NCBI RefSeq assembly: GCF_004363235.1
Contig: NZ_SNYW01000006.1
Coordinates: 124,001 to 188,000, forward strand
From: Dongia mobilis
GTDB taxonomy: Bacteria; Pseudomonadota; Alphaproteobacteria; Dongiales; Dongiaceae
Length of the DNA stretch: 64,000 bases
Reading direction: 5' to 3'
The translations under genes were made by a program, and so were the position numbers. Below, one piece after another: positions 53,348-62,861 of this stretch. The first letter of the stretch is position 1. Each line of letters opens with the position of its first letter. The notes under the pieces were generated by a model. It ran no database searches. It saw nothing but the letters and a program-made list of their open reading frames with translations, and was not told the DNA's origin.

Positions 53348-54232
53348 ATGGCGCCACAGCATATTCTCATTCTCGTCTTCTCGCAGATGCTGTGGGGAGC
53401 CAATTTCGCCGTCGTCAAATGGGGCCTCGCCGACTGGCCGCCCCTGTTCTTCGTGGCGCTGCGCATGCTGGCGGTGGCGGCGCTGATCGTGCCCTTCGTC
53501 GGATTGCCGAAGCGCGCCGACTGGCGCCGCCTGCTGATCCTCGGCCTGGTCCTGGGCGTGCTCCATTTCGCGCCGCTGTTCCACGGCATCCGGCTGGTCG
53601 ATGCCGCCACCAGTTCGATCATCATCCAGATCCAGGTGCCGCTGGCGGCCCTGGCTGCCGCCCTGCTGTTCGGCGACCGCATCGGCTGGCGTCGCTGGTC
53701 GGGCATGGCCCTCGCCTTCGTCGGTATCGTCGTACTGGTCGGTCGGCCGGAATTCACCGGCGGCGGGCTGGGCACGACACTGATCTTTGCTGCCGCCCTC
53801 GCCTGGGTCGCCTCGAACCTCCTCATCAAGCAGGCCTCGGCCGATCTCGACGGCTGGCAGCTCAATGCATGGGTGGCGCTCTTTGCCGGGCCGATGATGC
53901 TGGCCCTCTCGCTGGCCACCGAGACCGGCCAGGTCGAGGCCATCGCCGGGGCGGGTCTCGCCGGCTGGGGCTCCATGGCCTATCAGGTGTTGATCGTCAC
54001 CGCCCTGTGCTATGGCATCTGGTACGCGATGATGCGCCGCTACCCGGTAAGCTCGGTCATGCCCTTCACCCTGCTGGAACCCATCTTCGGTGCCACCACC
54101 GCCGTCCTTCTCCTCGGCGAGGGCTGGGACTGGCGCATGGTGGCCGGCGCCGCCCTCACCATGGCCGGGCTCGCCATCATCATCCTGCGACGCCCGCAGG
54201 CGGTGGCGCAGCCGGCGGGATCAGGCGCATGA
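53348..54232 (+). CDS. EamA family transporter (first of two)
   Basis: A 294-residue drug/metabolite exporter with two EamA repeats of five helices each (about residues 4-140 and 150-285). MLWGANFAVVKWGLADWPPLFFVALR opens the first repeat, and VPLAALAAALLFGDRIGWRRWSGMALAFVGIVVLVG closes it. The second ends with VMPFTLLEPIFGATTAVLLLGEGWDWRMVAGAALTMAGL. Such proteins export amino acids, purines or other metabolites. Its stop overlaps the start of a paralog of identical length. Confidence 0.9.
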   Translation: MAPQHILILVFSQMLWGANFAVVKWGLADWPPLFFVALRMLAVAALIVPFVGLPKRADWRRLLILGLVLGVLHFAPLFHGIRLVDAATSSIIIQIQVPLAALAAALLFGDRIGWRRWSGMALAFVGIVVLVGRPEFTGGGLGTTLIFAAALAWVASNLLIKQASADLDGWQLNAWVALFAGPMMLALSLATETGQVEAIAGAGLAGWGSMAYQVLIVTALCYGIWYAMMRRYPVSSVMPFTLLEPIFGATTAVLLLGEGWDWRMVAGAALTMAGLAIIILRRPQAVAQPAGSGA

Positions 54233-55113
54233 AGCCGCAGCATTTCGCGCTGATGCTGCTGGTGCAACTGATCTGGGGGGTCAATTTCGTCGCCGCCAAG
54301 ATCGGCCTTGCCCATTTCGAATCGCTCTTTTTCCTGGCGCTCCGCTTTTCGCTGGTGGCGCTGCTGCTGCTGCCTTTCGTCGGCCTGCCGCGGCGGAAAT
54401 TGAAGCAGCTCATACCCCTCTCGATGACCATGGGGGCGATGCATTTCGGCCTCATCTTCCTCGGCATGCGCTATCTCGATGCCGCCACCTCCTCGATCGC
54501 GGTGCAGCTCCAGGTGCCGTTCGCCGCGATCCTCGCCGCCTTCTTCTTCGGCGAGACGCTGGGCTGGCGGCGCATCCTCGGCATGATCGTGGCCTTTGCC
54601 GGCGTCGTGCTGATCGCCGGCGAGCCGCGCTTCGCCGATGGCAATCTCTGGCCGCTCGTCGCCGTAATCGGTGCTGCCTTGGTCTGGGCCACCGGCAATG
54701 TCCAGGTGAAGGCGCTGGGCGAGGAATTCGATGCCGTACAACTCAACGGCTACATCGCCATCCTGGCGGCGCCGCAATTGCTGGCGCTTTCCCTGCTGAT
54801 CGAGGGTAACCAGTTTCCCCATGTCTTCGACATCGCCTGGGCCGGCTGGGCGGCACTTCTCTTCCAGTCGATCATCGTCGCCATCTTCTCCTACATCATC
54901 TGGTACAACCTGATGCGCCGCTATCCGGTCAACCAGGTGATGCCGTTCACCCTGCTCCTCCCGATGATCGGCGTCATCTCCGGCCACCTGATCCTCAATG
55001 AGGTGGTCACCTGGCAGATGGTGCTGGGCGGCATCGCCACCATGGCCGGCGTCGCCATCGTCGTCATCCGCCGTCCGGCGGTGGTGGCACCCTCGACCAA
55101 GACCGGTATCTGA
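54229..55113 (+). CDS. EamA family transporter (second of two)
   Basis: A 294-residue paralog of the preceding gene: same length, same ten-helix plan, with LIWGVNFVAAKIGLAHFESLFFLALR and VPFAAILAAFFFGETLGWRRILGMIVAFAGVVLIAG in register with its neighbour. The ATG overlaps the previous stop (ATGA), so the two are coupled. The pair may work as a heterodimer or as independent exporters. The substrate is unknown. Confidence 0.9.
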   Translation: MKPQHFALMLLVQLIWGVNFVAAKIGLAHFESLFFLALRFSLVALLLLPFVGLPRRKLKQLIPLSMTMGAMHFGLIFLGMRYLDAATSSIAVQLQVPFAAILAAFFFGETLGWRRILGMIVAFAGVVLIAGEPRFADGNLWPLVAVIGAALVWATGNVQVKALGEEFDAVQLNGYIAILAAPQLLALSLLIEGNQFPHVFDIAWAGWAALLFQSIIVAIFSYIIWYNLMRRYPVNQVMPFTLLLPMIGVISGHLILNEVVTWQMVLGGIATMAGVAIVVIRRPAVVAPSTKTGI

Positions 55114-55115
55114 CC

Positions 55116-55787
55116 ATGGATCTGATCGACGCACCCTCGCCAAATCACGACAGCCGCGACGGGCAACAGGTCGACATCCTGCTGCTGCATTATACCGGCA
55201 TGAAAACGGGCGAGGAGGCGATCCAGCGCCTGCGCGACCCGGCGGCGAAGGTCAGTGCGCACTACGTCGTCGAGGAGGATGGCCGCATCTTCCACCTGGT
55301 GGCCGAGGAGCGGCGCGCCTGGCATGCCGGTGTTTCCGCCTGGCGCGGCCACACCAATACCAATGCCCGCTCGATCGGGATCGAGGTCGTCAATCCCGGC
55401 CATGAATGGGGCTATCGCCTGTTTCCGCCGGCGCAAATGCAGGCGGTGCTGGCGCTTTCGCGCGCCATCCTCTCGCGCCATCGCATCCCGCCGCGCAACG
55501 TGATCGGCCACAGCGACGTGGCGCCCGCGCGCAAGGAGGATCCGGGCGAGTTGTTCGACTGGCGGGGAATGGCAGCGGCAGGTGTTGGACTTTGGCCGGT
55601 GCCTCGTGCCGCGACCTGGGAGCGGTCGGAATTCTTCGCGCGTCTCGCCGAATACGGCTATGGTGTCGAGGACGAGGCCGCCGCCGCCCGCGCCTTTTGC
55701 CGCCACTTCCGCCCGGGCGAACTGGCAACGGTACCGGATGCGGAGATGGCGGCCTTGCTCAACGGCCTTCTCGCAATGGTTTCCTGA
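55116..55787 (+). CDS. N-acetylmuramoyl-L-alanine amidase, AmpD/Amidase_2 type
   Basis: A 223-residue amidase without signal peptide. The Amidase_2 zinc ligands are H in ILLLHYTGMKTGEE (near 28), H in NVIGHSDVAPARKEDPGE (near 130) and D in KEDPGE (near 138); IGIEVVNPGHEW lies between. The last 70 residues (WERSEFFARLAEYGYGVEDEAAAARAFCRHFRP) look like a peptidoglycan-binding module. The likely role is recycling of anhydromuropeptides in the cytoplasm, as for AmpD; the C-terminal module is also found in such enzymes. It lies 2 nt after the second EamA gene. Confidence 0.92.
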   Translation: MDLIDAPSPNHDSRDGQQVDILLLHYTGMKTGEEAIQRLRDPAAKVSAHYVVEEDGRIFHLVAEERRAWHAGVSAWRGHTNTNARSIGIEVVNPGHEWGYRLFPPAQMQAVLALSRAILSRHRIPPRNVIGHSDVAPARKEDPGELFDWRGMAAAGVGLWPVPRAATWERSEFFARLAEYGYGVEDEAAAARAFCRHFRPGELATVPDAEMAALLNGLLAMVS

Positions 55788-55789
55788 CG

Positions 55790-56902
55790 GTGCAACAACG
55801 ACCCGAACTATCGATCGGCGATCCGGCAGAGCGCATCGAAACGCCGGCGCTCATTCTCGACCTCGACGTCTTCGAGGCCAATCTCCACGCCATGGCGGAA
55901 TTTGCCCGAATGCGGGGCATGCGCTTGCGACCCCACGCCAAGACCCACAAATGTGCCGAGATCGCCAAGCGCCAGATGGCGGTGGGTGCCGTCGGGATCT
56001 GCTGCCAGAAGGTGGGCGAGGCGGCAGCCCTGGTGGAGGGCGGGGTCGGCGACGTGCTGGTCACCAACGAGGTGCTGGCGCCGGAGCGCCTGGCGCGGCT
56101 GGTGCGTCTGACCGACCGCGCCAATATCGGCATCTGCCTCGACAGCGATCTCGGCCTCGACCGCCTCAATGCGGCGGCGCAGAATGCCCAGCGGCGCATC
56201 GACACCTATGTCGAGCTGGAAGTGGGTGCCAATCGCTGCGGCCTTGTCGAGATTTCCGATGCGGTGGCGCTGGCCGAGAAGATCCATGGCACGGCCGCGC
56301 TGCGCTTTGCCGGGCTCCAGGCCTATCAGGGGGCGGCCCAGCATCTGCGCATGCGGGCCGAGCGCAAGGCGGCTATCGACCATGCCGCCGCGCGCGCCGC
56401 GGCCTTCGTCGCCGCCCTCAACGCGCGCGGCATCTCCGTGCCGGTCGTCACCGGCGCCGGCACCGGCACCTTTCCCCTGGAGGCCTCGAGCGGCGTCTAT
56501 AACGAGATCCAGCCAGGTTCTTATGTCTTCATGGACCGCGATTATGGCGACAACCAGGCGGACCCGGAATCGCCCGCCTTCCGCCACAGCCTCTTCGTCC
56601 TCGCCAGCGTCATGAGCCGGCGCGAGGACTTTGCCGTGATCGATGCCGGGTTGAAGGCGCATTCGGTGGATTCCGGCTACCCGGCCATCTCCGGGCGTCC
56701 GGACCTCGTCTTCGACACGCCCTCGGACGAACACGGCATCATTCGCGGCCCCCGCCAGGCGCTGCCAGCGCTGGAGCAGCGCCTGCGCCTGGTGCCGGGC
56801 CATTGCGATCCGACCGTCAATCTCTATGACTGGATCATCGCCATCCGCGCGGATAAGGTCGCGGCGATCTGGCCCGTGGATGCGCGCGGCGCCCTCAACT
56901 GA
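55790..56902 (+). CDS. PLP-dependent D-threonine aldolase / D-serine dehydratase-like enzyme
   Basis: A 370-residue fold-type III PLP enzyme of the D-threonine-aldolase/DSD1 group. The PLP lysine is in RPHAKTHKCAEIAKRQM near residue 50. The beta-strand motif LEVGANRCGL and TGAGTGTFPLEA follow, and the C-terminal metal site reads VPGHCDPTVNLYDWI, with His and Cys as ligands. The start appears to be a GTG at 55790, two bases after the amidase stop; relatives have a short leader then ETPALILDLDVFEAN. It would split D-3-hydroxyamino acids or dehydrate D-serine. It stands between the amidase and purC. Confidence 0.88.
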   Translation: MQQRPELSIGDPAERIETPALILDLDVFEANLHAMAEFARMRGMRLRPHAKTHKCAEIAKRQMAVGAVGICCQKVGEAAALVEGGVGDVLVTNEVLAPERLARLVRLTDRANIGICLDSDLGLDRLNAAAQNAQRRIDTYVELEVGANRCGLVEISDAVALAEKIHGTAALRFAGLQAYQGAAQHLRMRAERKAAIDHAAARAAAFVAALNARGISVPVVTGAGTGTFPLEASSGVYNEIQPGSYVFMDRDYGDNQADPESPAFRHSLFVLASVMSRREDFAVIDAGLKAHSVDSGYPAISGRPDLVFDTPSDEHGIIRGPRQALPALEQRLRLVPGHCDPTVNLYDWIIAIRADKVAAIWPVDARGALN

Positions 56903-56911
56903 GAGAACAGG

Positions 56912-57880
56912 ATGACCGATATCGTGATCGATCCGGCGCTGGCCTTGGCCGATGCGACCATTCCGGAACTGCCCAATCATTATCGTGGCAAGGTGCGCGA
57001 CAATTACGACCTGCCGGATGGACGCCGCATCCTCATCTCCAGCGACCGGCTCTCGGCCTTCGACCGCATCCTGGCTGCCATTCCGCACAAGGGTCAGGTG
57101 CTGACGCAGGTGGCGCGCTACTGGTTCGAGGCGACGGCGGATATTTGCCCGAACCATGTGCTGGATTATCCCGACCCCAATGTGGTGATCGGCAAGCGCC
57201 TTGCGATTCTGCCGGTCGAGATCGTGGTGCGCGGCTATCTCGCCGGCACCACCGGTACCTCGATCCTGACGCTCTACAAAAAGGGCCAGCGGCGGATGTA
57301 CGGCCACGACTTTCCCGACGGCCTGCGCGACAACGAAAAGCTGCCGTCGCCCATCATCACGCCGACCTCGAAGGCGGAGCAGGGCGACCACGACGCGCCC
57401 ATGACGGCAGATGAGATCGTGGCGAAGAAACTGGTGACGCCGGCGCAGTGGGAAACGCTGTCGCGCTATGCCCTGGCGCTCTTTGCGCGCGGACAGGAGA
57501 TGGCGGCGAGGAACGGCCTCATCCTGGTCGACACGAAATACGAGTTCGGCCTCGATGAAAAAGGCGAGATCGTGCTGGCCGACGAAATCCACACGCCGGA
57601 CAGCAGCCGCTACTGGCTGGCGGCATCCTATCGCGAACGCTTTGAAGCGGGCGAGAAGCCGGAAAGCTTCGACAAGGATTTCGTCCGCAACTGGGTGGCG
57701 GCGCGCTGCGATCCATACAAGGATGACATTCCCGAAATCCCGACGGAACTCATCCGCGACACGTCCCGCGTCTATATCCGCGCCTATGAGACGATCACGG
57801 GCCGGGCCTTCCAGCCGGGCGAGCAGCCGCCTTTGCCGCGCATCCGCCGCAATTTGGCACCCTATTTCTGCAAAGGTTGA
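56912..57880 (+). CDS. purC: Phosphoribosylaminoimidazole-succinocarboxamide synthase
   Basis: A 322-residue SAICAR synthetase of purine synthesis, joining aspartate to CAIR with ATP. The ATP-lid segment [28 protein letters not shown] is near residues 25-52. [19 protein letters not shown] is near 100, and [31 protein letters not shown] near 205-235 is the family signature. Length fits the long form (about 320 residues) seen in several alphaproteobacteria rather than the 240-residue short form. It is followed by rnpB after about 35 nt. Confidence 0.96.
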   Translation: MTDIVIDPALALADATIPELPNHYRGKVRDNYDLPDGRRILISSDRLSAFDRILAAIPHKGQVLTQVARYWFEATADICPNHVLDYPDPNVVIGKRLAILPVEIVVRGYLAGTTGTSILTLYKKGQRRMYGHDFPDGLRDNEKLPSPIITPTSKAEQGDHDAPMTADEIVAKKLVTPAQWETLSRYALALFARGQEMAARNGLILVDTKYEFGLDEKGEIVLADEIHTPDSSRYWLAASYRERFEAGEKPESFDKDFVRNWVAARCDPYKDDIPEIPTELIRDTSRVYIRAYETITGRAFQPGEQPPLPRIRRNLAPYFCKG

Positions 57881-57911
57881 CTCCGGTGCCGGAAGCGCCT
57901 ACCTCCAGCAC

Positions 57912-58342
<431 letters not shown>

Positions 58343-58504
58343 CCTTCATTAGATTGACGTGATGGCCTTGGCTCTGTCGCAGGGCCCTGGCGGCAGGAAT
58401 CGCCCTAAAGAAAGAAATCCCAGGCCAGCCCGGCGCGCGCCTCGAACCAGCCTGCTTCTTCAACTCCCGAGACCGTGTCACGCCGCATTCCCATGCGCAT
58501 AACA

Positions 58505-58519
58505 GAACATAAAAAGAAC
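58505..58519. promoter_or_regulatory. LexA-type SOS box (GAAC-N7-GAAC)
   Basis: GAAC (58505-58508), seven AT bases (ATAAAAA), GAAC (58516-58519). On the other strand this is GTTC-N7-GTTC, the direct-repeat LexA box of alphaproteobacteria, and the AT-rich spacer is typical. It lies 307 nt upstream of mraZ. Chance matches are possible, so the site is a candidate only. Confidence 0.4.
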
Positions 58520-58680
58520 AAAAGGAAACAAAAAGAGAGTATATCCTAGCGCCAATGGCCAATTCGTTAAGTTCTGTTCTCAGCCCCTATCGCCAAGCCT
58601 TTGTTAACATTGGGAACGAGTTCTTGGAAAAATAACCAAAATCGGAAAAACCCGATATTTTCCATAGCGTTACAGGCTCT

Positions 58681-58738
58681 TCCCATTGACGGCCCATGTT
58701 ATCCCATGATATCCCATTGATGATCGAAGATTTCCCAG
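58681..58738. promoter_or_regulatory. Candidate MraZ operator: phased TGGG repeats
   Basis: CCCA occurs at 58682, 58693, 58703, 58713 and 58734, i.e. TGGG on the minus strand with spacings of 11, 10, 10 and 21 nt. MraZ in other bacteria binds TGGGN direct repeats spaced by about 10 bp upstream of its own gene. The array ends about 90 nt before the mraZ start. Confidence 0.55.
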
Positions 58739-58826
58739 GACCGCCCAGGCCGCGGTCCGGCCCATTTCGGCTTGGGCGCTGGGGGTTGGTGGCTGGCCGG
58801 CCACGCGCGAGGGGTGCCTGCGTCCG

Positions 58827-59297
58827 ATGGCGTTGTTCATCGACACGTTCATCAACCGGATCGACAAGAAGGGGCGGGTTTCCGTCCCGGCGACGTTCCG
58901 TGCTGCCCTCATCGGCCTGCCCTTTGCAGGCATCGTCGGCATGCCGCATTTCCGCTACGACGCCGTGCAATGCGCCGGCATCGACTGGATGGAAGGCCTG
59001 GTTTCGCAGCTGGGCAATGTCGATCTTTTCTCGGACGAGCACGACGATCTGAGTGCGGCGATCTTCGCCGATGCCAAGCAACTCGCCTTCGATGGCGAAG
59101 GCCGGGTGGTGCTGCCCGACGCGCTCGCCGCCCATGCCCATCTCAGCGACGAGGTGGCCTTCGTCGGTCGCGGCCGCACCTTCGAGCTGTGGGAGCCGAA
59201 ACGCTTTGCCGAGCACAAGGCCGAGGCCCGCCGCCGCGCGCTGGAAAAGGGCATGACGCTGCGGGCGCAACCCGCCAAGCCGGACGAGCGCGCATGA
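58827..59297 (+). CDS. mraZ: Division/cell-wall cluster transcriptional repressor MraZ
   Basis: A 156-residue DNA-binding protein with two SpoVT/AbrB-like half-domains: [21 protein letters not shown] (about 8-28) and [19 protein letters not shown] (about 87-105). Together they form the ring-shaped MraZ fold. It represses the dcw cluster from its own promoter in E. coli. It is first in the operon here, and its stop overlaps the rsmH start (ATGA). A phased TGGG repeat array lies upstream. Length is typical. Confidence 0.94.
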   Translation: MALFIDTFINRIDKKGRVSVPATFRAALIGLPFAGIVGMPHFRYDAVQCAGIDWMEGLVSQLGNVDLFSDEHDDLSAAIFADAKQLAFDGEGRVVLPDALAAHAHLSDEVAFVGRGRTFELWEPKRFAEHKAEARRRALEKGMTLRAQPAKPDERA

Positions 59298-60265
59298 CGG
59301 GTCGGGTCGACAAAGCACCGCGCCATCAGCCGGTTCTGCTGGCCGAGGTGGTCGCGGCCCTGGGCGCTGACAATGCCGGGCCCCGCGACGGCGCCATCTA
59401 TGTCGACGGCACCTTCGGCGCCGGCGGCTATACCCGCGCCATCCTGGATGCCGCCAACTGCACGGTCTTCGCGATCGACCGCGACCCAGATGCGATCGCC
59501 GGTGCCGGCGATCTGCTGCAGCGCTATTCCGGCCGCCTGCATGTGATCCAGGGGCGCTTCGGCGACATGCGTCGCCTGCTGGCCGAGCGCGGCGTCCATG
59601 CGGTCCAGGGCGTCACCCTCGATCTCGGCGTATCCTCGATGCAACTGGACGAGGCGGCGCGCGGCTTCTCCTTCCGCTTCGACGGCCCACTCGACATGCG
59701 CATGGAGCAGGCGGGCGAAAGTGCCGCCGATCTGGTCAACAGCATGGCCGAGCGACCGCTGGCCGATCTCATCTTCACCTTCGGCGAGGAGAAGAAGGCG
59801 CGCCGCATCGCCAGGGCGATCGTGGCGGCGCGGGCGCTGGCTCCCATCACTTCGACCGGCCAGCTGGCCGAGATCGTGCGGCGCGCGATCGGTCCCGCTG
59901 GCGGTGCCGAGCGGATCGACCCCGCGACCCGTACCTTCCAGGCCCTGCGCATCGCCGTGAACGACGAACTGGGCGAAATCGATCGCGGCCTCGACGCTGC
60001 CGCGGCGCTGCTGGCACCGGGCGGGCGCATGGCGATCGTCTCGTTCCACTCGCTGGAGGATCGCCGCGTGAAGCATTTCATGCGCGCGCGCGCCGGCCGT
60101 AGCCCGAAGGGGTCGCGCCATCTGCCCGAATTCGACGCGGTCCAGCCGACCCTGCGGCTGGTCAGCCCGCAGGGAATTGCCGCGGGCGATGCCGAGATCG
60201 CCGCCAACCCCCGGGCGCGCTCGGCCCGGCTGCGTGTCGCCGAGAAGCTCGAGGTGGCGGCATGA
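59294..60265 (+). CDS. rsmH: 16S rRNA (cytosine(1402)-N(4))-methyltransferase
   Basis: A 323-residue SAM-dependent methyltransferase that modifies C1402 in the decoding centre of 16S r[16 protein letters not shown] and [16 protein letters not shown] (about 35-50) form the SAM site. [32 protein letters not shown] near 113-145 and [15 protein letters not shown] and [15 protein letters not shown]-type segments (here [14 protein letters not shown]) are the RsmH signatures. It overlaps mraZ and ftsL by four bases each, as is common at the start of the dcw cluster. Confidence 0.96.
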   Translation: MTGRVDKAPRHQPVLLAEVVAALGADNAGPRDGAIYVDGTFGAGGYTRAILDAANCTVFAIDRDPDAIAGAGDLLQRYSGRLHVIQGRFGDMRRLLAERGVHAVQGVTLDLGVSSMQLDEAARGFSFRFDGPLDMRMEQAGESAADLVNSMAERPLADLIFTFGEEKKARRIARAIVAARALAPITSTGQLAEIVRRAIGPAGGAERIDPATRTFQALRIAVNDELGEIDRGLDAAAALLAPGGRMAIVSFHSLEDRRVKHFMRARAGRSPKGSRHLPEFDAVQPTLRLVSPQGIAAGDAEIAANPRARSARLRVAEKLEVAA

Positions 60266-60876
60266 TCCGGATCGGCACCATCGTCTGGTTCGTCCTCCTG
60301 GCGCTGCTCGGTGTCGGGCTGTTCCAGGTGAAGTATGCCGTGCAGGCGAAGGAGCGTGACCTACGCGCGGTCAATCGCCAGATTACCGCCGATCGGCAGA
60401 TCCTGCGCGTGCTGGAAGCCGAATGGAGCTATCTCAACGATCCCGTACGGCTTGCCGATCTGACGCGCCGCCACACCGACCTGGTGCCGGCAATGGCGAG
60501 CCAGATCGCCGGCTTCGACGCCCTGCGCGAGCGCCCTGCCAACCAGCCGCTGCCCGATGTGACGCTGCCTGATACCCCGGCGCCGCTGCTGGTCGGTACG
60601 GCGCCACAGTCAGGCTCAACGCAGGCCGCCCCGGCGCAGCAAGCGGCGCTGCCGCCGACTACTTCGGCTCCCAATGTGGCGCCTGCCGGTGCCGAGGCCG
60701 GCTCGGCGACGTTCCAGACCTCCTCGGCCGGTAGCGTCGATGGCACCGAGGCCGACGCAGCTGATGAGGATGCCACGATCCGCGCCATCCTGGCCGATAT
60801 GGAAGCCAAGCAGAATGCCGCCGAGGCGCCGGCGGCTGACCTTTTGCCGGCGACCGGCGCTGGCGGTGCGCAATGA
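60262..60876 (+). CDS. ftsL: Cell division protein FtsL, extended
   Basis: A 204-residue bitopic membrane protein. A single helix ([22 protein letters not shown], about 5-26) is followed by a coiled coil ([44 protein letters not shown]), the FtsL/YpmR arrangement for the FtsQLB divisome subcomplex. Canonical FtsL ends soon after; here about 110 more residues rich in Ala, Pro and Ser follow, probably disordered in the periplasm. It overlaps rsmH and ftsI by four bases. Position between rsmH and ftsI makes the assignment firm despite low sequence conservation. Confidence 0.88.
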   Translation: MIRIGTIVWFVLLALLGVGLFQVKYAVQAKERDLRAVNRQITADRQILRVLEAEWSYLNDPVRLADLTRRHTDLVPAMASQIAGFDALRERPANQPLPDVTLPDTPAPLLVGTAPQSGSTQAAPAQQAALPPTTSAPNVAPAGAEAGSATFQTSSAGSVDGTEADAADEDATIRAILADMEAKQNAAEAPAADLLPATGAGGAQ

Positions 60877-62861
60877 TCGGCCGGCGCAACCGGCACCAGC
60901 CGGCGCAGCCTGACTTCCAGGTCCAGCGCGCGCAGCCGGTGATCAACCCGATCGCGCTGCAGCTGGAGCCGGATGGCGTGCAGCGGCGCGCGCTCGAGAT
61001 CAGCCATCATCGCCTGATCCTGGGCCTCGGCCTCTTTGCCATGGCCTTCCTGGTGATCGCGGTGCGACTTGCCATGGTGACCTTGCTGCCGGCGGAAAAC
61101 GACGGGCCGAGCATCGCCGCGGCACCGGCCGCCGCGCGTGCCGACATTCTCGACCGCAACGGCGTGGTGCTGGCGACCTCGCTGACGACGGCGTCGCTCT
61201 ACGCCAATCCGCAGAACATCCGCGACCCGCAGGCGATCGCCCTGGCGCTCAACGAAATCCTGCCGGAACTGTCGGTCGAGACCACCGCCGCCAAGCTGGC
61301 CGGCGACAAGACCTTCGTCTGGCTGAAGCGGAACCTGACGCCCAAGCAGCAGATGGCAGTGATCCGCCTGGGCGATCCGGGCCTGCAATTCCTGCACGAG
61401 ACCAAGAGGGTCTATCCGCAGGGCAATCTGACCGCGCATGTGGTCGGTTTCGCCGATGTCGATGCGCGCGGCCTGGCGGGGGCGGAACGCTCCTTCGACG
61501 ACGTGCTGGCCGCCGGTCAGCAGCCGCTTTCGCTTTCCATCGATGTCCGCATCCAGCACATCCTGCATGAGGAGATGTCGCGCGCGATCGCCGATTTCAC
61601 CGCCATCGGTGGCGCCGGCATGGTGATGGATATCGCAACCGGCGAACTGCTCGCCATGGTCTCGCTGCCGGATTTCGATCCGGCACGGCCCGGCACGGCA
61701 AGCGATGACGCACGATTCAACCGCGCCACGCTCGGCACGTTCGAAATGGGCTCGACCTTCAAGCTGTTCAACACCGCGATCGGCCTCGATACCGGCGCAG
61801 TCACCCTGGCCGGCGGCTTCGACGCCACCAACCCGATCCGCATCGGCGGTTTCACCATAGACGACTACAAGGGCAAGCATCGCTGGCTCAGCATCCCGGA
61901 GATCATCGCCTATTCCTCGAATATCGGCTCGGCCAAGCTTGCCGATACGTTCGGCGCCGAGGTGCAGAAGGCCTATCTGCAGCGCTTCGGCCTGCTCGCG
62001 AAATCGCCCATCGAGCTGGCTGAGGTGGGGGTGCCGCAATATCCGAAGAACTGGAAGCGCATCAACACGATGACCATTGCCTACGGGCACGGCATCTCGG
62101 TCACGGCGACGCAGCTGGTTGCCGGCATCGGTGCGCTGGCCAATGGCGGCCTGCTGCGCCATCCCACCCTGCTGAAGCGGGCGGCCGGCGAGGTGGCGGA
62201 AGGGACCCGTGTCGTTTCCGAACAGACCTCGGCCCAGATTCGCCAGCTGATGCGACTTGTGGTGCAGGTGGGCAGCGGCAAGAAGGCGAACGCGCCGGGC
62301 TACCTGGTAGGTGGCAAGACCGGCACCGCGGAAAAGATCACCACCCAGGGGGGCTACAACAAGAACTCGCGCATGGCGGTGTTCGCGGCGGCCTTCCCGA
62401 TGCATGCGCCGCGCTATGCCATCGTCATGATGATCGACGAACCGAAGCCGAACGCGCAAAGCTACGGTTACGCCACGGCCGGCTGGGTGGCGGCGCCGGC
62501 GGTGGGTGCGCTGGTGCAGCGCATGGCGCCGTTGCTCGGCATCGCGCCGATCGATGACGACGCGCCGGAAGCGCAGAACCCGCTGGTGGCGATGGTCGAA
62601 AACCCGCAGGGCGCACCCGCCAGCGCCGCCCAAATTCAGCCGAAATCGGATGCTAGCAAGGAAAAGCAGGCGAAAGCGCAGGCGCCTTCGCCGGTCGCCA
62701 CCGCCCCAGCGCCGGTCCAGCCGGCGACAACCGGAGAAATCATCTTCCAGGCCAAACCCTTCGTCGCCACGCCGGTCTCGACCGGCGCTGCGCTGCAACC
62801 GGCGCCAGTCGCCGCCAAACCATTTGTTCCCAACGAGGATCCGGCCCTTGCGGTTGAGTGA
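60873..62861 (+). CDS. ftsI: Peptidoglycan transpeptidase FtsI (PBP 3)
   Basis: A 662-residue septum-specific transpeptidase. One helix lies near residues 50-70. A PBP dimerisation domain follows with RADILDRNGVVLATS. The transpeptidase domain has SxxK at S294 (MGSTFKLFN), SSN near S348 (YSSNIG) and KTG with K482 (GGKTGTAEK). About 95 extra residues rich in Ala, Pro and Gln follow the catalytic domain (from about 567), longer than in E. coli PBP3. The start overlaps ftsL by four bases, and the stop lies inside the murE start region. Confidence 0.95.
   Translation: MIGRRNRHQPAQPDFQVQRAQPVINPIALQLEPDGVQRRALEISHHRLILGLGLFAMAFLVIAVRLAMVTLLPAENDGPSIAAAPAAARADILDRNGVVLATSLTTASLYANPQNIRDPQAIALALNEILPELSVETTAAKLAGDKTFVWLKRNLTPKQQMAVIRLGDPGLQFLHETKRVYPQGNLTAHVVGFADVDARGLAGAERSFDDVLAAGQQPLSLSIDVRIQHILHEEMSRAIADFTAIGGAGMVMDIATGELLAMVSLPDFDPARPGTASDDARFNRATLGTFEMGSTFKLFNTAIGLDTGAVTLAGGFDATNPIRIGGFTIDDYKGKHRWLSIPEIIAYSSNIGSAKLADTFGAEVQKAYLQRFGLLAKSPIELAEVGVPQYPKNWKRINTMTIAYGHGISVTATQLVAGIGALANGGLLRHPTLLKRAAGEVAEGTRVVSEQTSAQIRQLMRLVVQVGSGKKANAPGYLVGGKTGTAEKITTQGGYNKNSRMAVFAAAFPMHAPRYAIVMMIDEPKPNAQSYGYATAGWVAAPAVGALVQRMAPLLGIAPIDDDAPEAQNPLVAMVENPQGAPASAAQIQPKSDASKEKQAKAQAPSPVATAPAPVQPATTGEIIFQAKPFVATPVSTGAALQPAPVAAKPFVPNEDPALAVE

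Larger units (their letters stand above)
58343..58826. other. Intergenic region rnpB to mraZ
   Basis: 484 nt without a gene I can support. Bases 58490-58550 are AT- and purine-rich (AAAAAGAACAAAAGG) and carry the LexA-like box annotated separately. The 58681-58738 stretch carries the CCCA repeat array. An ATCGG/CCGAT inverted repeat lies around 58640-58660. A 26-codon ORF at 58555-58635 is open but lacks a convincing ribosome-binding site. Confidence 0.5.

Noticed and set aside
58555-58635. 26-codon plus-strand ORF after the LexA-like box
   Set aside because: The frame is open and begins with ATG, but no ribosome-binding site at the right distance, no recognisable sequence and no membrane helix. 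Kept only as a possibility in the LexA finding.
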